A stretch of 64,000 nt of DNA from Sphingomonas sp. AP4-R1 (GCF_013113735.1 NZ_CP053346.1:4788001-4852000), one strand, 5' to 3'. Positions 16,898-25,827 are shown, numbered from the stretch's first letter. Numbers and translations: made by a program. The notes: a model not told the origin generated them from the sequence alone.

Positions 16898-17541
16898 GCG
16901 GAGGCTCCCGGAAGCTTGCGGTAGCGGATCAGCTCGAAATGCCCGAGCGGCGGCAGCGGCGAACGCTCGACGAGGCGCACGGAGGGCGAACCCTTCTCCC
17001 ACGCCGCATAGCGTTCCCACGAAAATTCGGTGCGGAAGCCCAGCCGGCTCGTGATCGGCATCAGGAACTTCTCGATCGAGGCGCGCGTGCCGGTGTCGGC
17101 GCCGATGCGCGTGGTGATGATCACCTCACCGCCCGGCCGCACGACGCGGGCCAACTCGTCCAGCGCCTTTTCCGGATTCGGCACGGCCGTGATCACATAT
17201 TGGGCGATCGCCACGTCGAAGCTCTCGTCCGGAAAGCGGAGCGATTCGGCATCCATCACCTCGATCGCCTCGACATTGGTCAGGCGCTTGGCGCGGGCTC
17301 GCGCCTTGTCGAGGATCTTCTCGGAGATATCGATGCCGAACACGCGGCAGTTGCGCCCGTAGAGCGGCAGCGAGATGCCCGTGCCGACGCCGACTTCCAG
17401 CACGCGGCCGCCGATGCGCCCGGCAGCCTCGATCGAGCGCGCGCGCCCCGTGCGGAAGACCGGCCCGAAGACGAGGTCATAGATCGGCGTCCAGCGATCA
17501 TAAGCGGATGCGACGCCACTGGTGTTCATCGTAAGTGCCAT
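16894..17541 (-). CDS. PmtA-like SAM-dependent methyltransferase
   Basis: A 215-residue class I methyltransferase with motif I VLEVGVGTGISLPLY (about residues 46-60), the acidic FGIDIS motif II and an AQYVITAVPNPEKALDELARVVRPGG block. This is the layout of the small phosphatidylethanolamine N-methyltransferase PmtA (Rhodobacter type), which makes phosphatidylcholine or its mono/dimethyl precursors. Ubiquinone-type methyltransferases look similar, so the substrate is an inference supported by the nearby psd. AGGGAG six bases before the ATG at 17541 supports this start. It is coupled to the downstream membrane protein. Confidence 0.78.
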   Translation of the reverse strand: MALTMNTSGVASAYDRWTPIYDLVFGPVFRTGRARSIEAAGRIGGRVLEVGVGTGISLPLYGRNCRVFGIDISEKILDKARARAKRLTNVEAIEVMDAESLRFPDESFDVAIAQYVITAVPNPEKALDELARVVRPGGEVIITTRIGADTGTRASIEKFLMPITSRLGFRTEFSWERYAAWEKGSPSVRLVERSPLPPLGHFELIRYRKLPGASA

Positions 17542-17726
17542 TTCGGGCTCCCTGAGCGAGCCCCCTCTATCGGTCCCTCTCAAGACAACACCGCGAAGAT
17601 AAGATGAAAGTTCGATGACTATGGCCAAAATGAAATCGGCCTATCATCCAACTGTCATCTTGCCGAAACGAGAACATCACCCTGAAAGCGTAAGGACATC
17701 CTCGTGTTTCGAGGAGAAGAGGCGAG

Positions 17727-18680
17727 ATGTCTCAGCCGGAAGCGAAGCGCGATCTGCGCCCCGCCCACCCTGTCCGTCCCCCTGCCCGGCCCGCCGCGAA
17801 GCGGTCCGTTCCACGCGTACCCGGCTGGCTGCTGGAGCCGGAACAGGATCATGATGGCGAAACGAAGTCACATCGTTCGCGCACGTCGTATCGCACCATC
17901 TGGATTTCGGACATTCATCTCGGCACGCCGGGCTGCAATGCGGAACTGCTCATCGATTTCCTCAAATCGATCAAGTGCGAGACCTTGTATCTCGTCGGCG
18001 ACATCGTCGATGCGTGGCAGCTGAAGAAGGGATGGTACTGGCCGCCCCGCCATAACGACATCGTCCGTCGCATCCTGAAGATGGCGAAGCACGGCACCGA
18101 CGTCGTCTATATTCCGGGCAATCACGACGAGATCTTCCGCGATTATACGGGCCTCGGCTTCGGCGACATCACGATCGCGGACGAGGTGATCCACACCACC
18201 GCCGACGGCCGCCGCCTGCTGGTGCTGCACGGCGATCAGTTCGACGGCGTCGTGCTCTATGCCCGCTGGCTCGCCTTCCTCGGCGACAGTGCCTACGTGA
18301 TGCTGCTCAAGGCGAATGCCAGCGTGAACTGGGTCCGCCGCAAGTTCGGCCTGCCTTACTGGTCGCTCGCCGCGCATTTGAAGAAGAAGGTCAAGAACGC
18401 CGTCCAGTTCATCTGCCGCTACGAGGAAGTCGTGGCGCATGCCGCGCAGGAGCGCGGCGTGGACGGCGTGGTCTGCGGCCACATCCATTCGGCCGAGATC
18501 CGGCAGTTCGGCGACATCACCTATTATAATGACGGCGACTGGGTGGAGAGCTGCACCGCGCTGGTCGAGCATGCCGACGGCACGATCGAAGTGATCGACT
18601 GGGCCGAGAAGCGCCGGCTCGAAGCGATGGAAAAGCCCGCGGCCGATACCGCTCCGAACCTTGAGCTGGTGCCCGCGTGA
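17727..18680 (+). CDS. LpxH-like metallophosphoesterase (UDP-2,3-diacylglucosamine diphosphatase family)
   Basis: A 317-residue calcineurin-like phosphoesterase. All metal-binding motifs are present: SDIHLG (about residues 59-64), GDIVDAW, GNHDE, HGDQFD and GHIHSAEIR. LpxH-type enzymes cut UDP-diacylglucosamine in lipid A synthesis, but this larger subfamily paired with a glycosyltransferase may act on another envelope diphosphate. The first 50 residues are Pro/Arg/Lys-rich and probably disordered. The downstream glycosyltransferase starts inside this gene's stop codon. Confidence 0.85.
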   Translation: MSQPEAKRDLRPAHPVRPPARPAAKRSVPRVPGWLLEPEQDHDGETKSHRSRTSYRTIWISDIHLGTPGCNAELLIDFLKSIKCETLYLVGDIVDAWQLKKGWYWPPRHNDIVRRILKMAKHGTDVVYIPGNHDEIFRDYTGLGFGDITIADEVIHTTADGRRLLVLHGDQFDGVVLYARWLAFLGDSAYVMLLKANASVNWVRRKFGLPYWSLAAHLKKKVKNAVQFICRYEEVVAHAAQERGVDGVVCGHIHSAEIRQFGDITYYNDGDWVESCTALVEHADGTIEVIDWAEKRRLEAMEKPAADTAPNLELVPA

Positions 18681-19735
18681 AGATCGCGCTGGTTTCGGAC
18701 GCCTGGGCGCCGCAGGTCAACGGCGTCGTCCGCACGCTGCAGACGACCGTCGCGACGTTGCGCGGGCGCGGGCATGAGATCGAGACGATCACGCCGGACG
18801 GCTTCCGCACGATCGCCTGCCCTACGTATCCCGAAATCCGGCTCGCGCTCGGCTGCAACCGCGCCGTGGCGGACAGGCTGGACCGGGCCGCGCCGGATGC
18901 GGTGCATATCGCGACCGAAGGCTCGCTCGGCTGGGCCGCGCGCAAATGGTGCCTCGCCCACGGCCGTCCGTTCACGACCAGCTTCCACACGCGCTTCCCC
19001 GATTATGTGGCGATGCGCACGGGGCTTCCCGCCGCCTGGTTCTGGCCGATCCTCGAACGCTTCCACCGCCCCGCGCACGCGATCATGGTCGCCACCGAGA
19101 CGCTCTCGGCGGAGCTGGCCGCGCACGGCCTGCCGCAGACGCAACGCTGGTCGCGCGGCGTGGATCTCGCGCTGTTCACGCCCGGCAATGCGCCGCATCC
19201 GAAGCTCGCCGCCCTCAAGGGGCCGATCCAGCTCTATGTCGGGCGCGTCGCGGTCGAGAAGAATATCGAGGCATTCCTCGCCTCCAGGGTGCCGGGCACC
19301 AAGGTCGTCGTGGGTGACGGCCCTGCGCGCGCGATGCTGGCGCGGCGCTTTCCGGACGCGGTGTTTTTCGGCGCGCTGCACGGCGTGGAACTGGCTTCGG
19401 TCTATGCGGGGGCGGACGTGTTCGTCTTCCCCAGCCTCACCGACACGTTCGGTCTGGTCATGATCGAGGCATTGGCTTCGGGCGTGCCGGTCGCGGCTTT
19501 CCCGGTGCCGGGTCCGCTCGACGTGATCGGCGGCATGGGCCGTGGCGCAGGCGGACGGGCCGGCGCGCAGATCGGCGCGCTGCGCGACGATCTGGATGCC
19601 GCGATCATGGCCGCGCTTTCCACCGATCGGTCGGCCTGTGCGGCCGAGGGGCGGCGCTATTCGTGGGACGCCTGCACCGATCAATTCTACGCGGCGCTCG
19701 CCAAGCCCGACGAAAGCCTCGCCCGCGCCGCCTGA
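18677..19735 (+). CDS. Glycosyltransferase family 4 (SqdX/MgtA-like)
   Basis: A 352-residue GT-B enzyme, related to GDP-mannose-dependent mannosyltransferases and SqdX. The N-terminal acceptor domain opens KIALVSDAWAPQVNGVVRTL; the donor domain carries LYVGRVAVEKNIEAFL and the E-x7-E motif in FPSLTDTFGLVMIEALASG. The start is a GTG overlapping the phosphoesterase stop codon (GTGA at 18677), so both are made from one message. The likely role is adding a hexose to a lipid at the inner membrane; donor and acceptor are not evident. Confidence 0.88.
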   Translation: MKIALVSDAWAPQVNGVVRTLQTTVATLRGRGHEIETITPDGFRTIACPTYPEIRLALGCNRAVADRLDRAAPDAVHIATEGSLGWAARKWCLAHGRPFTTSFHTRFPDYVAMRTGLPAAWFWPILERFHRPAHAIMVATETLSAELAAHGLPQTQRWSRGVDLALFTPGNAPHPKLAALKGPIQLYVGRVAVEKNIEAFLASRVPGTKVVVGDGPARAMLARRFPDAVFFGALHGVELASVYAGADVFVFPSLTDTFGLVMIEALASGVPVAAFPVPGPLDVIGGMGRGAGGRAGAQIGALRDDLDAAIMAALSTDRSACAAEGRRYSWDACTDQFYAALAKPDESLARAA

Positions 19736-19814
19736 CGACGGGTTGCGGCCGCCGCCGTTCCGCGCCACCATCCTACGACCAGAGCGCGCGGCTCCCATCC
19801 GTATAGAGAAAAGA

Positions 19815-20546
19815 ATGGCGACGATTACGGTTTACAGTTCCAAGGGCGGCGTCGGTAAGACGAGCCTGTCGGTCAATCTCGCCTGGGCGTCCGCGACGCT
19901 TTCCTCCCGCCGCACCTTGCTGTGGGATCTGGACGGTCAGGGCGCGGCAAGCTTCATCCTCGCCCCCGATCGCAAGATCGGCAAGAAAGCGAGCGAGGTG
20001 ATCGAGCGCGACGTGGCGCCCGAGAAGCTGATCGTGAAGACGGCCATCCCCCAGCTCGATCTGCTACCCGCCGACGAATCGCTCCGCACGCTCGATCTGC
20101 TGTTCGCCGAGCTCGGCGCGAAGAAAAGGCTGCAGAAGATCGCGGGCGAACTGGCCGGGCTCTACGATCGCATCATCGTCGATTGCCCGCCCGGTCTCGG
20201 CATCACCGCGGACCAGATCATCCAGGGATCCTCGCTGATCGTGCTGCCGATGATCCCCTCCGCGCTCTCGATGCGGACGGGCGAGGAACTGCGCCAGCAT
20301 CTGAACGAGCGCCGCAAGGCCGGCCCGCCGATCCTGCCCGTCTTCAATCTCGTCGATCGCCGCCGCCTGTCGCACCGTCAGGCGCTGGATACCGCCCCGG
20401 ACACGCCCGTCGTGCCGATGGCGAGCGCGATGGAGCAGATGGCCGAACGCCACGCCCCCGTCGGCGCCTATGCTCCGAAGAGCGCCCCGGCCAAGGCGAT
20501 CGCCGAATTGTGGACCGGGATCGAGCGGAGGCTCGCCGCCGGCTGA
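19815..20546 (+). CDS. ParA/MinD-like ATPase
   Basis: A 243-residue deviant-Walker P-loop ATPase. The Walker A is SKGGVGKTS (about residues 9-17, with the signature Lys before GG), the switch region is DLDGQGAAS, and the Walker B is IIVDCPPGLG. Such proteins position plasmids, chromosomes, chemoreceptor arrays or carboxysome-like cargo. No parB or parS is nearby, so this is an orphan ParA. The start at 19815 is fixed by the MATITVYSSKGG opening, the usual length before the P-loop. Confidence 0.9.
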   Translation: MATITVYSSKGGVGKTSLSVNLAWASATLSSRRTLLWDLDGQGAASFILAPDRKIGKKASEVIERDVAPEKLIVKTAIPQLDLLPADESLRTLDLLFAELGAKKRLQKIAGELAGLYDRIIVDCPPGLGITADQIIQGSSLIVLPMIPSALSMRTGEELRQHLNERRKAGPPILPVFNLVDRRRLSHRQALDTAPDTPVVPMASAMEQMAERHAPVGAYAPKSAPAKAIAELWTGIERRLAAG

Positions 20547-20549
20547 CCG

Positions 20550-21455
20550 TTACGGCTTCGCCGTCGCAATCGGCCTTTCCCGGCGCAGCATCGCGCGCGC
20601 GATCGCCTGAAAGCTCGTGCCGATCGCCGATCGGGGCGTGCTGAGGTTGCGGTTGAGGTGGACGGGAAGCGCGCCCGCGCCCTCGATCGGCACGATCCGG
20701 ATCGCCGGGTCGCGCGCCTGCTCGGCCGTGAACGCGTCGATGATCGCCACGCCCAGCCTGCGCGCGACGAAGGCCAGCGCCGTCTCGCCGAAGCGCACAT
20801 AGGCCCGGACATTGGCGGGATGGCCACCCATCGTCGCCGCGATGGCGCGGCCGTGCGGCGTATCCTCGCGGAACGTGACGAAGGGCGCCTCCGCCAGCAT
20901 CGCGGGCGTCACCCGCGCCTCCGCCGCCAGCGGATCGTCCGCATGCACCGCCAGCACCAGTGGCGCGGCGCCCAGCTTCACCGAATGGATCGACGGGCTC
21001 GTCATCGCGAACACGGTCAGCGTGAAGTCGCCGCGCCCCAGCTCCAGATAATCGTCGGTCTGCTCGACCGAGAGGATGTCGAACTGGAGGACCACGCCGG
21101 GGTGTCGTTCCACCAGCTTCGCCAGCATCTCCGGCACGATCGAATGGCCGAGCGAGGGCGAGGCGGCGATGCGGAACAGCCGCCGGTCCCCCGAGGCGAG
21201 GCGCCGCGCGACCTGATCCAGATCGATCAGCCCCTTGTGCACCTCCTCGATATGGCGTGCGAGCAGGTGCGCCTCCTGCGTCGGCACCAGCCTACCGCTG
21301 GAGCGATCGAACAGAGCGAAGCCCAGCCGATCCTCGATATGCTTGATCATCCGGCTGAGCCCCGGCTGCGCCACGCCCAGCATCTGCGCCGCGCCCCGCA
21401 CGCTGCCCGCGCGCATCACGGCGTGAAGGGCTTCGACATGGCGCGCGTTGAGCAT
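20550..21455 (-). CDS. LysR-type transcriptional regulator
   Basis: A 301-residue LysR protein: N-terminal winged helix (ALHAVMRAGSVRGAAQMLGVAQPGLSRMIKHIE, about 6-40) and a periplasmic-binding-protein-like effector domain (about 90-290). The start at 21455 places the helix-turn-helix at its standard position. It is divergent from quiC across 239 bases that hold an ATAC-N7-GTAT box, the consensus of the BenM/CatM group. It probably activates quiC and perhaps other quinate genes in response to a pathway intermediate such as dehydroshikimate or protocatechuate (inference). Confidence 0.92.
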   Translation of the reverse strand: MLNARHVEALHAVMRAGSVRGAAQMLGVAQPGLSRMIKHIEDRLGFALFDRSSGRLVPTQEAHLLARHIEEVHKGLIDLDQVARRLASGDRRLFRIAASPSLGHSIVPEMLAKLVERHPGVVLQFDILSVEQTDDYLELGRGDFTLTVFAMTSPSIHSVKLGAAPLVLAVHADDPLAAEARVTPAMLAEAPFVTFREDTPHGRAIAATMGGHPANVRAYVRFGETALAFVARRLGVAIIDAFTAEQARDPAIRIVPIEGAGALPVHLNRNLSTPRSAIGTSFQAIARAMLRRERPIATAKP

Positions 21456-21485
21456 GGTGGTTCGGTCCCGCTTACTCTCTCTCCC

Positions 21486-21576
21486 GTCATCCCGGCGAAA
21501 GCCGGGATCCATCTCGCGGCAAACGATCCCCTTTAGACCGAGCCGCAACGTGGATCCCGGCTTCCGCCGGGATGAC
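21486..21576. repeat. Dispersed GTCATCCCGGC-type palindrome, copy 2
   Basis: Arms 21486-21510 and 21552-21576 are perfect or near-perfect inverse copies (GTCATCCCGGCGAAAGCCGG against CCGGCTTCCGCCGGGATGAC). The element lies in the lysR-quiC intergenic space, on the lysR side of the predicted regulator box. Confidence 0.85.
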
Positions 21577-21601
21577 CAAGGGGAAGTCCGTGAGGAGACA
21601 T

Positions 21602-21616
21602 ATACCATTTGGGTAT
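21602..21616 (+). promoter_or_regulatory. LysR box ATAC-N7-GTAT upstream of quiC
   Basis: The sequence ATACCATTTGGGTAT is a perfect palindrome around a 5-base core (ATACC/GGTAT) and matches both the T-N11-A rule and the ATAC-N7-GTAT consensus of BenM-type regulators. It ends 78 bases before the quiC start, in the expected place for activation by the divergent LysR protein. Confidence 0.65.
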
Positions 21617-21694
21617 CGCTGAGGAAGATATCGCCATCTCGTGCTATCGCTCGACTCACGCGACAGTGGCGGTGCTGGCAGAGGAGTTCCCGCA

Positions 21695-23554
21695 ATGATC
21701 GACGCGATCGCCACCGTTTCGATAAGCGGCACATTGGAGGACAAGCTCCGCGCCGCCGCCGCCGCCGGCTTCACGGCGGTCGAGATCTTCGATCAGGATT
21801 TCCTCGCCTCGGATCTCACCGCCCGCCAGGTGCGCGCGCTGATGGACGACCTCGGCCTCGCCTGCGTGCTCTACCAACCGTTCCGCGATCTGGAGGGCAT
21901 GCCCGAGCCGCAGCGCACCCGCGCCTTCCAGCGGATCGAGCAGAAATTCCAGGTGATGCAGGTGCTGGGCTGCGATCGCATCCTGCTCTGCACCAATTGC
22001 TCGCCCCTCGCCTCGCCCGACGAGGACCGGATGGTGGCGGACCTGCGCGACCTCGGCGATCTCGCCGCCCGCTACGGCGTCACCGTCGGCTACGAAGCGC
22101 TCGCCTGGGCACGCCATATCTTCGATCATCGCGATGCGTGGCGGATCGTCCAGAAGGTGGATCACCCGAATATCGGCATCCTGCTCGACAGCTTCCACTC
22201 GCTCTCGCGCGGCATCCCGATCGAAAGCCTGCGCGAGATCCGGCCGGAGAAGATCGTGTTCGTGCAACTGGCCGACGCGCCGATCCTGTCGATGGACCTG
22301 CTCTACTGGAGCCGCCACTTCCGCAACCTGCCGGGCCAGGGCGGCTTTGATCTCACCGGCTATGTCGGGGAGCTGTTCCGGCTGGGCTATGAGGGGCCGC
22401 TGAGCCTGGAGATCTTCAACGATCGTTTCCGCGCCAATTCGGCTTTGATGGTCGCGCAGGACGGCCTCCGCTCGCTCACCGCGATCCGCGACGCCGCCGC
22501 GCGATCGATCGGCGCACCTGTCACGATGCCGCCACCCGCGCAGATCGATCATGTCGAGTTCGTCGAATTCGCGGTGGACGAGGCGGATCGCGAGCCGCTG
22601 GAGGCTTTGCTGCGCTCGGCCGGCTTCGCGCCCGCCGGATCGCATCGCGACAAGGCGGTGGACCTGTGGTGCAACGGCGCCGCGCGCTTCGTGCTGAATT
22701 TCGAGCAGGAAGGGTTCGCCCACGCCTATCGCCTGACGCACGGCACATCGATCTGCGCGATCGGCCTCGCCGTGGCGGATCAGGCCGCGACGATCGCCCG
22801 CGCCCGCGCGCTCGGCATAACCGAGCATCCGACCGACATTCCCGCCATGCCCGCCTTGCGCGGCGTGGCCGGCAGCCTCGTTTATGTTCTCGACTCCGCC
22901 GACGTGGCCGGCGTGTGGGACGGCGAGTTCGACACGATCGACGCCGGTAGCCCCGGCGCGGCCGTGGGCGTCACCGGCATCGATCACCTCGCCGCCGTCG
23001 TCCACAATGACGAGTTCCTGTCGTGGCAGCTCTATTGGCGCGTCCTGTTCGACGTGCGCGTGCAGCAGCCGCAGGACGTGATCGATCCCAACGGCCTCGT
23101 CCAGTCGCAGGCGATCCAGAATCCGAGCGGCACGTTCCGCCTGACGCTGAACAGCACGGATGCGCGCGGCGCGCTGTCGGCGCGCTTCCTCAGTCATTCA
23201 TTCGGCGCGGGCTTCCAGCATATCGCGCTGGCGGTGGCGGACATGACGCAGGCCGCGCGGGCGCTGGACGCGCGCGGCCTTCCCCGCCTGCCCGTGCCGG
23301 AAAATTATCAGGACGATGCCGAGGTTCGCTTCGCGCTCTCGCCCGAGCAGAGCGACGCCGCGCGCCGCTTCGACATCATGCTGGACGAGGATGCCGAGGG
23401 CGGCCGCTATGCCCAGCTCTACAGCCGCGCCTTCGCCCGTACCTTCTTCTTCGAATATGTCGAGCGCGTCGGTTACGACGGCTATGGCGCGCCCAACGCC
23501 CCGATCCGGCTGGCGGCGCAAAGCCGCTTCCGGCCGCTGACAGAGGCGGATTAA
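21695..23554 (+). CDS. quiC: 3-Dehydroshikimate dehydratase fused to an HPPD-like domain
   Basis: A 619-residue two-part protein. Residues 1-270 form an AP-endonuclease-2-like TIM barrel (MIDAIATVSISGTLEDKL, then CDRILLCTN, GYEALAW, GILLDSFHSL, FVQLADAP and LSLEIFND), the 3-dehydroshikimate dehydratase fold that makes protocatechuate. Residues about 285-619 hold two vicinal-oxygen-chelate repeats like 4-hydroxyphenylpyruvate dioxygenase, with GIDHLAAVV, SFGAGFQHIALAV and FFFEYVER. Such fusions are known for QuiC1 of Pseudomonas. GAGGAG before the ATG supports the start. It is the last step of the quinate pathway encoded around it. Confidence 0.9.
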   Translation: MIDAIATVSISGTLEDKLRAAAAAGFTAVEIFDQDFLASDLTARQVRALMDDLGLACVLYQPFRDLEGMPEPQRTRAFQRIEQKFQVMQVLGCDRILLCTNCSPLASPDEDRMVADLRDLGDLAARYGVTVGYEALAWARHIFDHRDAWRIVQKVDHPNIGILLDSFHSLSRGIPIESLREIRPEKIVFVQLADAPILSMDLLYWSRHFRNLPGQGGFDLTGYVGELFRLGYEGPLSLEIFNDRFRANSALMVAQDGLRSLTAIRDAAARSIGAPVTMPPPAQIDHVEFVEFAVDEADREPLEALLRSAGFAPAGSHRDKAVDLWCNGAARFVLNFEQEGFAHAYRLTHGTSICAIGLAVADQAATIARARALGITEHPTDIPAMPALRGVAGSLVYVLDSADVAGVWDGEFDTIDAGSPGAAVGVTGIDHLAAVVHNDEFLSWQLYWRVLFDVRVQQPQDVIDPNGLVQSQAIQNPSGTFRLTLNSTDARGALSARFLSHSFGAGFQHIALAVADMTQAARALDARGLPRLPVPENYQDDAEVRFALSPEQSDAARRFDIMLDEDAEGGRYAQLYSRAFARTFFFEYVERVGYDGYGAPNAPIRLAAQSRFRPLTEAD

Positions 23555-23575
23555 ACAGCGACCTGATCCCAATTC

Positions 23576-23664
23576 CCGTTCGTGCTGAGCTTGTCGAAGC
23601 ACTGTCCTTCCTTTGTGCGGGGAAAAAGAAAGAACGGCACTTCGACAAGCTCAGTGCGAACGGG
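23576..23664. repeat. Dispersed sphingomonad palindrome, copy 3
   Basis: Left arm 23576-23604 (TGAGCTTGTCGAAGCAC) and right arm 23635-23664 (GCACTTCGACAAGCTCAGTG) are inverse copies. Both carry the same TTG-for-CTG change, showing compensatory pairing. The element separates quiC from the next co-directional gene. Confidence 0.88.
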
Positions 23665-23696
23665 ATGAGGTCGGTGCTGCCAACAGGAGAGAGAGA

Positions 23697-24113
23697 ATGC
23701 GCGTCGACCGCCTTGGCCATGTGAACATCCGCACGCCCGCCTTCGCGGAGACGATCGCCTTCTACGAAGCCTGCCTTGGCCTGCGCGCCGGGCCCGCCGT
23801 CTCCTCGCAGGCGCGGCCGCAGAATGTGTGGCTGCATGACGAGGCGGGCGATCCGATCATCCATGTGAACGGGCCGATCGAGGGCGAGGCCGTCCACCCG
23901 CACGGCGGCGGCAGCCGGCTCGATCATTTCGCGCTGGATTGCTCGGGCCTCGACAGCTGCATCGCCCGGCTGGACGCGCAGGGCGTGCCCTATCAGCGCA
24001 TCCGCATCGCGGCGCGCGGGCTCACCCAGCTCAACATCACCGATCCGAACGGGCTGAAGGTGGAGCTGACCTTCAGCGATCCAGATGGAGATCGGCCAGC
24101 CCCCGCGAAATGA
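23697..24113 (+). CDS. VOC (glyoxalase-like) family protein
   Basis: A 138-residue single-domain vicinal-oxygen-chelate protein with RLGHVNIRTP (metal His8), DHFALDC (second His) and a C-terminal LNITDPNGLKVELTF segment with the Glu ligand. The three ligands of the fold are therefore present. Such small proteins act as dioxygenases, isomerases or lyases; no substrate is evident. It follows quiC in the same direction with AGGAGAGA as ribosome-binding site. Its end overlaps the converging gntR gene by 41 bases. Confidence 0.85.
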   Translation: MRVDRLGHVNIRTPAFAETIAFYEACLGLRAGPAVSSQARPQNVWLHDEAGDPIIHVNGPIEGEAVHPHGGGSRLDHFALDCSGLDSCIARLDAQGVPYQRIRIAARGLTQLNITDPNGLKVELTFSDPDGDRPAPAK

Positions 24114-24798
24114 TGCGCGCGGCGATCGCGCGCGCCTCCCGCGGGTCGGACGCTTCGATCGCCCCCATCAGCAGCCGGTGATCGCCGGTGGAATCGCGAT
24201 GCTCGTGCGCCTGCCTCTTGGTGCGCGCGACATAACCGACCGAGACGCCGATCGTGGCGGTCAGTTGCCCCATCAGTTCGTTGCCCGCCGCCGTCGCCAG
24301 CGCGGCGTGGAAGCGGCGATCCGCATCCTCGGCCGCCTCGCTGTCCGGCTCGTGCCGCTCCATATCGAGCAGGGCCGCGCCCATCCGCGCCAGATCGTCA
24401 CCCGATCGCCGCTCCGCCGCCAGTTCCGCGAGGCGCGGCTCGATCGTCAGGCGCAGCTCGAACAATTCGCGCAGGAAAGCGGGCGCCGGATCATTCTCCA
24501 GCGCCCAGCCCAGCACGTCGGGATCGAGCAGGTTCCAGCGGCTGCGCGGGCAGACGCGCGTGCCCGTCTTGGGGCGGCTCTCGACCAGCCCCTTGGCCAC
24601 GAGGATGCGGATCGCCTCGCGATAGGCGGCGCGCGAGACGCCCAGCGCCTCGCTCGCGCCATTCTCGCCCACCAAAGTTTCGCCCGGCCGATAGCCGCCG
24701 GTCAGGATCGCCACCGCGATCTCGCGCGCGACGGCCGAGTGCAGCCGTTCGTGTCCGGCCAGCCCATGGGCCTTCTTGCCGCCCACCTGCGCGTTCAT
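24073..24798 (-). CDS. GntR-family regulator, FadR subfamily
   Basis: A 241-residue regulator: N-terminal winged helix (VAREIAVAILTGGYRPGETLVGENGASEALGVSRAAYREAIRIL, about 23-66) and an all-helical FCD effector domain (from about 95) with the metal/effector residues DADRRFHAAL and HRLLMGAIEASDP. FadR-type proteins with FCD domains usually sense carboxylic acids such as sugar acids. It lies at the end of the quinate operon in the same direction, 66 bases beyond the ThuA gene, and may be its second regulator. Confidence 0.88.
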   Translation of the reverse strand: MNAQVGGKKAHGLAGHERLHSAVAREIAVAILTGGYRPGETLVGENGASEALGVSRAAYREAIRILVAKGLVESRPKTGTRVCPRSRWNLLDPDVLGWALENDPAPAFLRELFELRLTIEPRLAELAAERRSGDDLARMGAALLDMERHEPDSEAAEDADRRFHAALATAAGNELMGQLTATIGVSVGYVARTKRQAHEHRDSTGDHRLLMGAIEASDPREARAIAARIISRGLADLHLDR

Positions 24799-24864
24799 CG
24801 CGTCACACCACCCAGCCCGCTCATGCCGCGTGGGGTAGGTCGCGGCGGAAATCCTGTCGAGCGG

Positions 24865-25827
24865 CTATTTTCCAGGCAGAGGATGCGGCCGCACCGGATA
24901 ATCCGTCACGCCCGCCGCCCACTTGATCGCCTCGAGGAACATCGTCTGCTGGCGCGGATCGTCCCATGAGGCATCCGAATGGCCGAGGCCCGAATAGAAG
25001 ACGCGGCCCTTGCCGTAATCCTTGATCCACGCGACCGGGAAATCGCCGTCGGTGCGGTGGACGTTCGGGTTCTTCAGATCGACCGATTTGGTATCGATCC
25101 GGGCCAGCACGTCGAGGTTGGCGCGATCATAGGGCGCCATCATCTGATAATGCTCGTCCTTCACGATCGGGCTTTTCAGATAACCCTTCATCTCCGGCGC
25201 GTCGGGCCGCTCCACGATCACTTTCGCATCGACGATGCCCCAGGGGTGATTGTCGAAATAGGCGCCGATCATCGCGCCATATTCGGGCCACTTGGATGCC
25301 GTCGCGGTCGCGGTATGGATGCCGACGAAGCCCTTGCCGTCGTCATGCACGAAGCCCAGCAACGCCGCCTTCTGCTCGTCCGACAGATCGAGATCGCCGT
25401 TGGTGTAGAAGACGACGGCGTCGAAATCCTTCAGGTTGCGACCGCGCGCCTGACGCCGGCCGCCCTTCGCATAATCGCCCGTGCCCCACACCTCCTGCTT
25501 CGTCACCCATTCGGTATCGGTGCGGATGTAGAGGACGATGCCCGCCGCGCGCGTGATCCGCTCCAGCGTGGCCATGGCGTGGCTCACCGCGTCATGCGCA
25601 TTCTGGTTGCCGGTGTGGAGATCGGCGACGAGCAGCACGCGCTTCTTGCCCGCATAGGGATCCTCATAGCCGGGCATGCGGCGGCCGGGCGCATAGGTGC
25701 CCGGCGGGATCGCGGCGGTGGCGCCTGGCTGCGGCATGGGAGCGGGAGTCTGCGCCGCCAGCCAACCGCCGCCGCAGAGCATCGCGAGGCCCGCCAGCCC
25801 CGTCCGTATGACCGATCCGATCCGCAT
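24865..25827 (-). CDS. Secreted ThuA-domain protein
   Basis: A 320-residue protein with a signal peptide (about 1-25, MRIGSVIRTGLAGLAMLCGG, ending LAAQ) and a ThuA domain (about 60-310). Recognisable segments are the class I amidotransferase-like core FDAVVFYTNGDLDLSDEQKAALLGFV, GKGFVGIHTAT, and the family ending VFYSGLGHSDASW. ThuA proteins are linked to trehalose and other sugar use, but the chemistry is unsettled. It is the last gene of the operon, 11 bases after the MFS gene. The start at 25827 gives the signal peptide; longer frames lack one. Confidence 0.85.
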   Translation of the reverse strand: MRIGSVIRTGLAGLAMLCGGGWLAAQTPAPMPQPGATAAIPPGTYAPGRRMPGYEDPYAGKKRVLLVADLHTGNQNAHDAVSHAMATLERITRAAGIVLYIRTDTEWVTKQEVWGTGDYAKGGRRQARGRNLKDFDAVVFYTNGDLDLSDEQKAALLGFVHDDGKGFVGIHTATATASKWPEYGAMIGAYFDNHPWGIVDAKVIVERPDAPEMKGYLKSPIVKDEHYQMMAPYDRANLDVLARIDTKSVDLKNPNVHRTDGDFPVAWIKDYGKGRVFYSGLGHSDASWDDPRQQTMFLEAIKWAAGVTDYPVRPHPLPGK

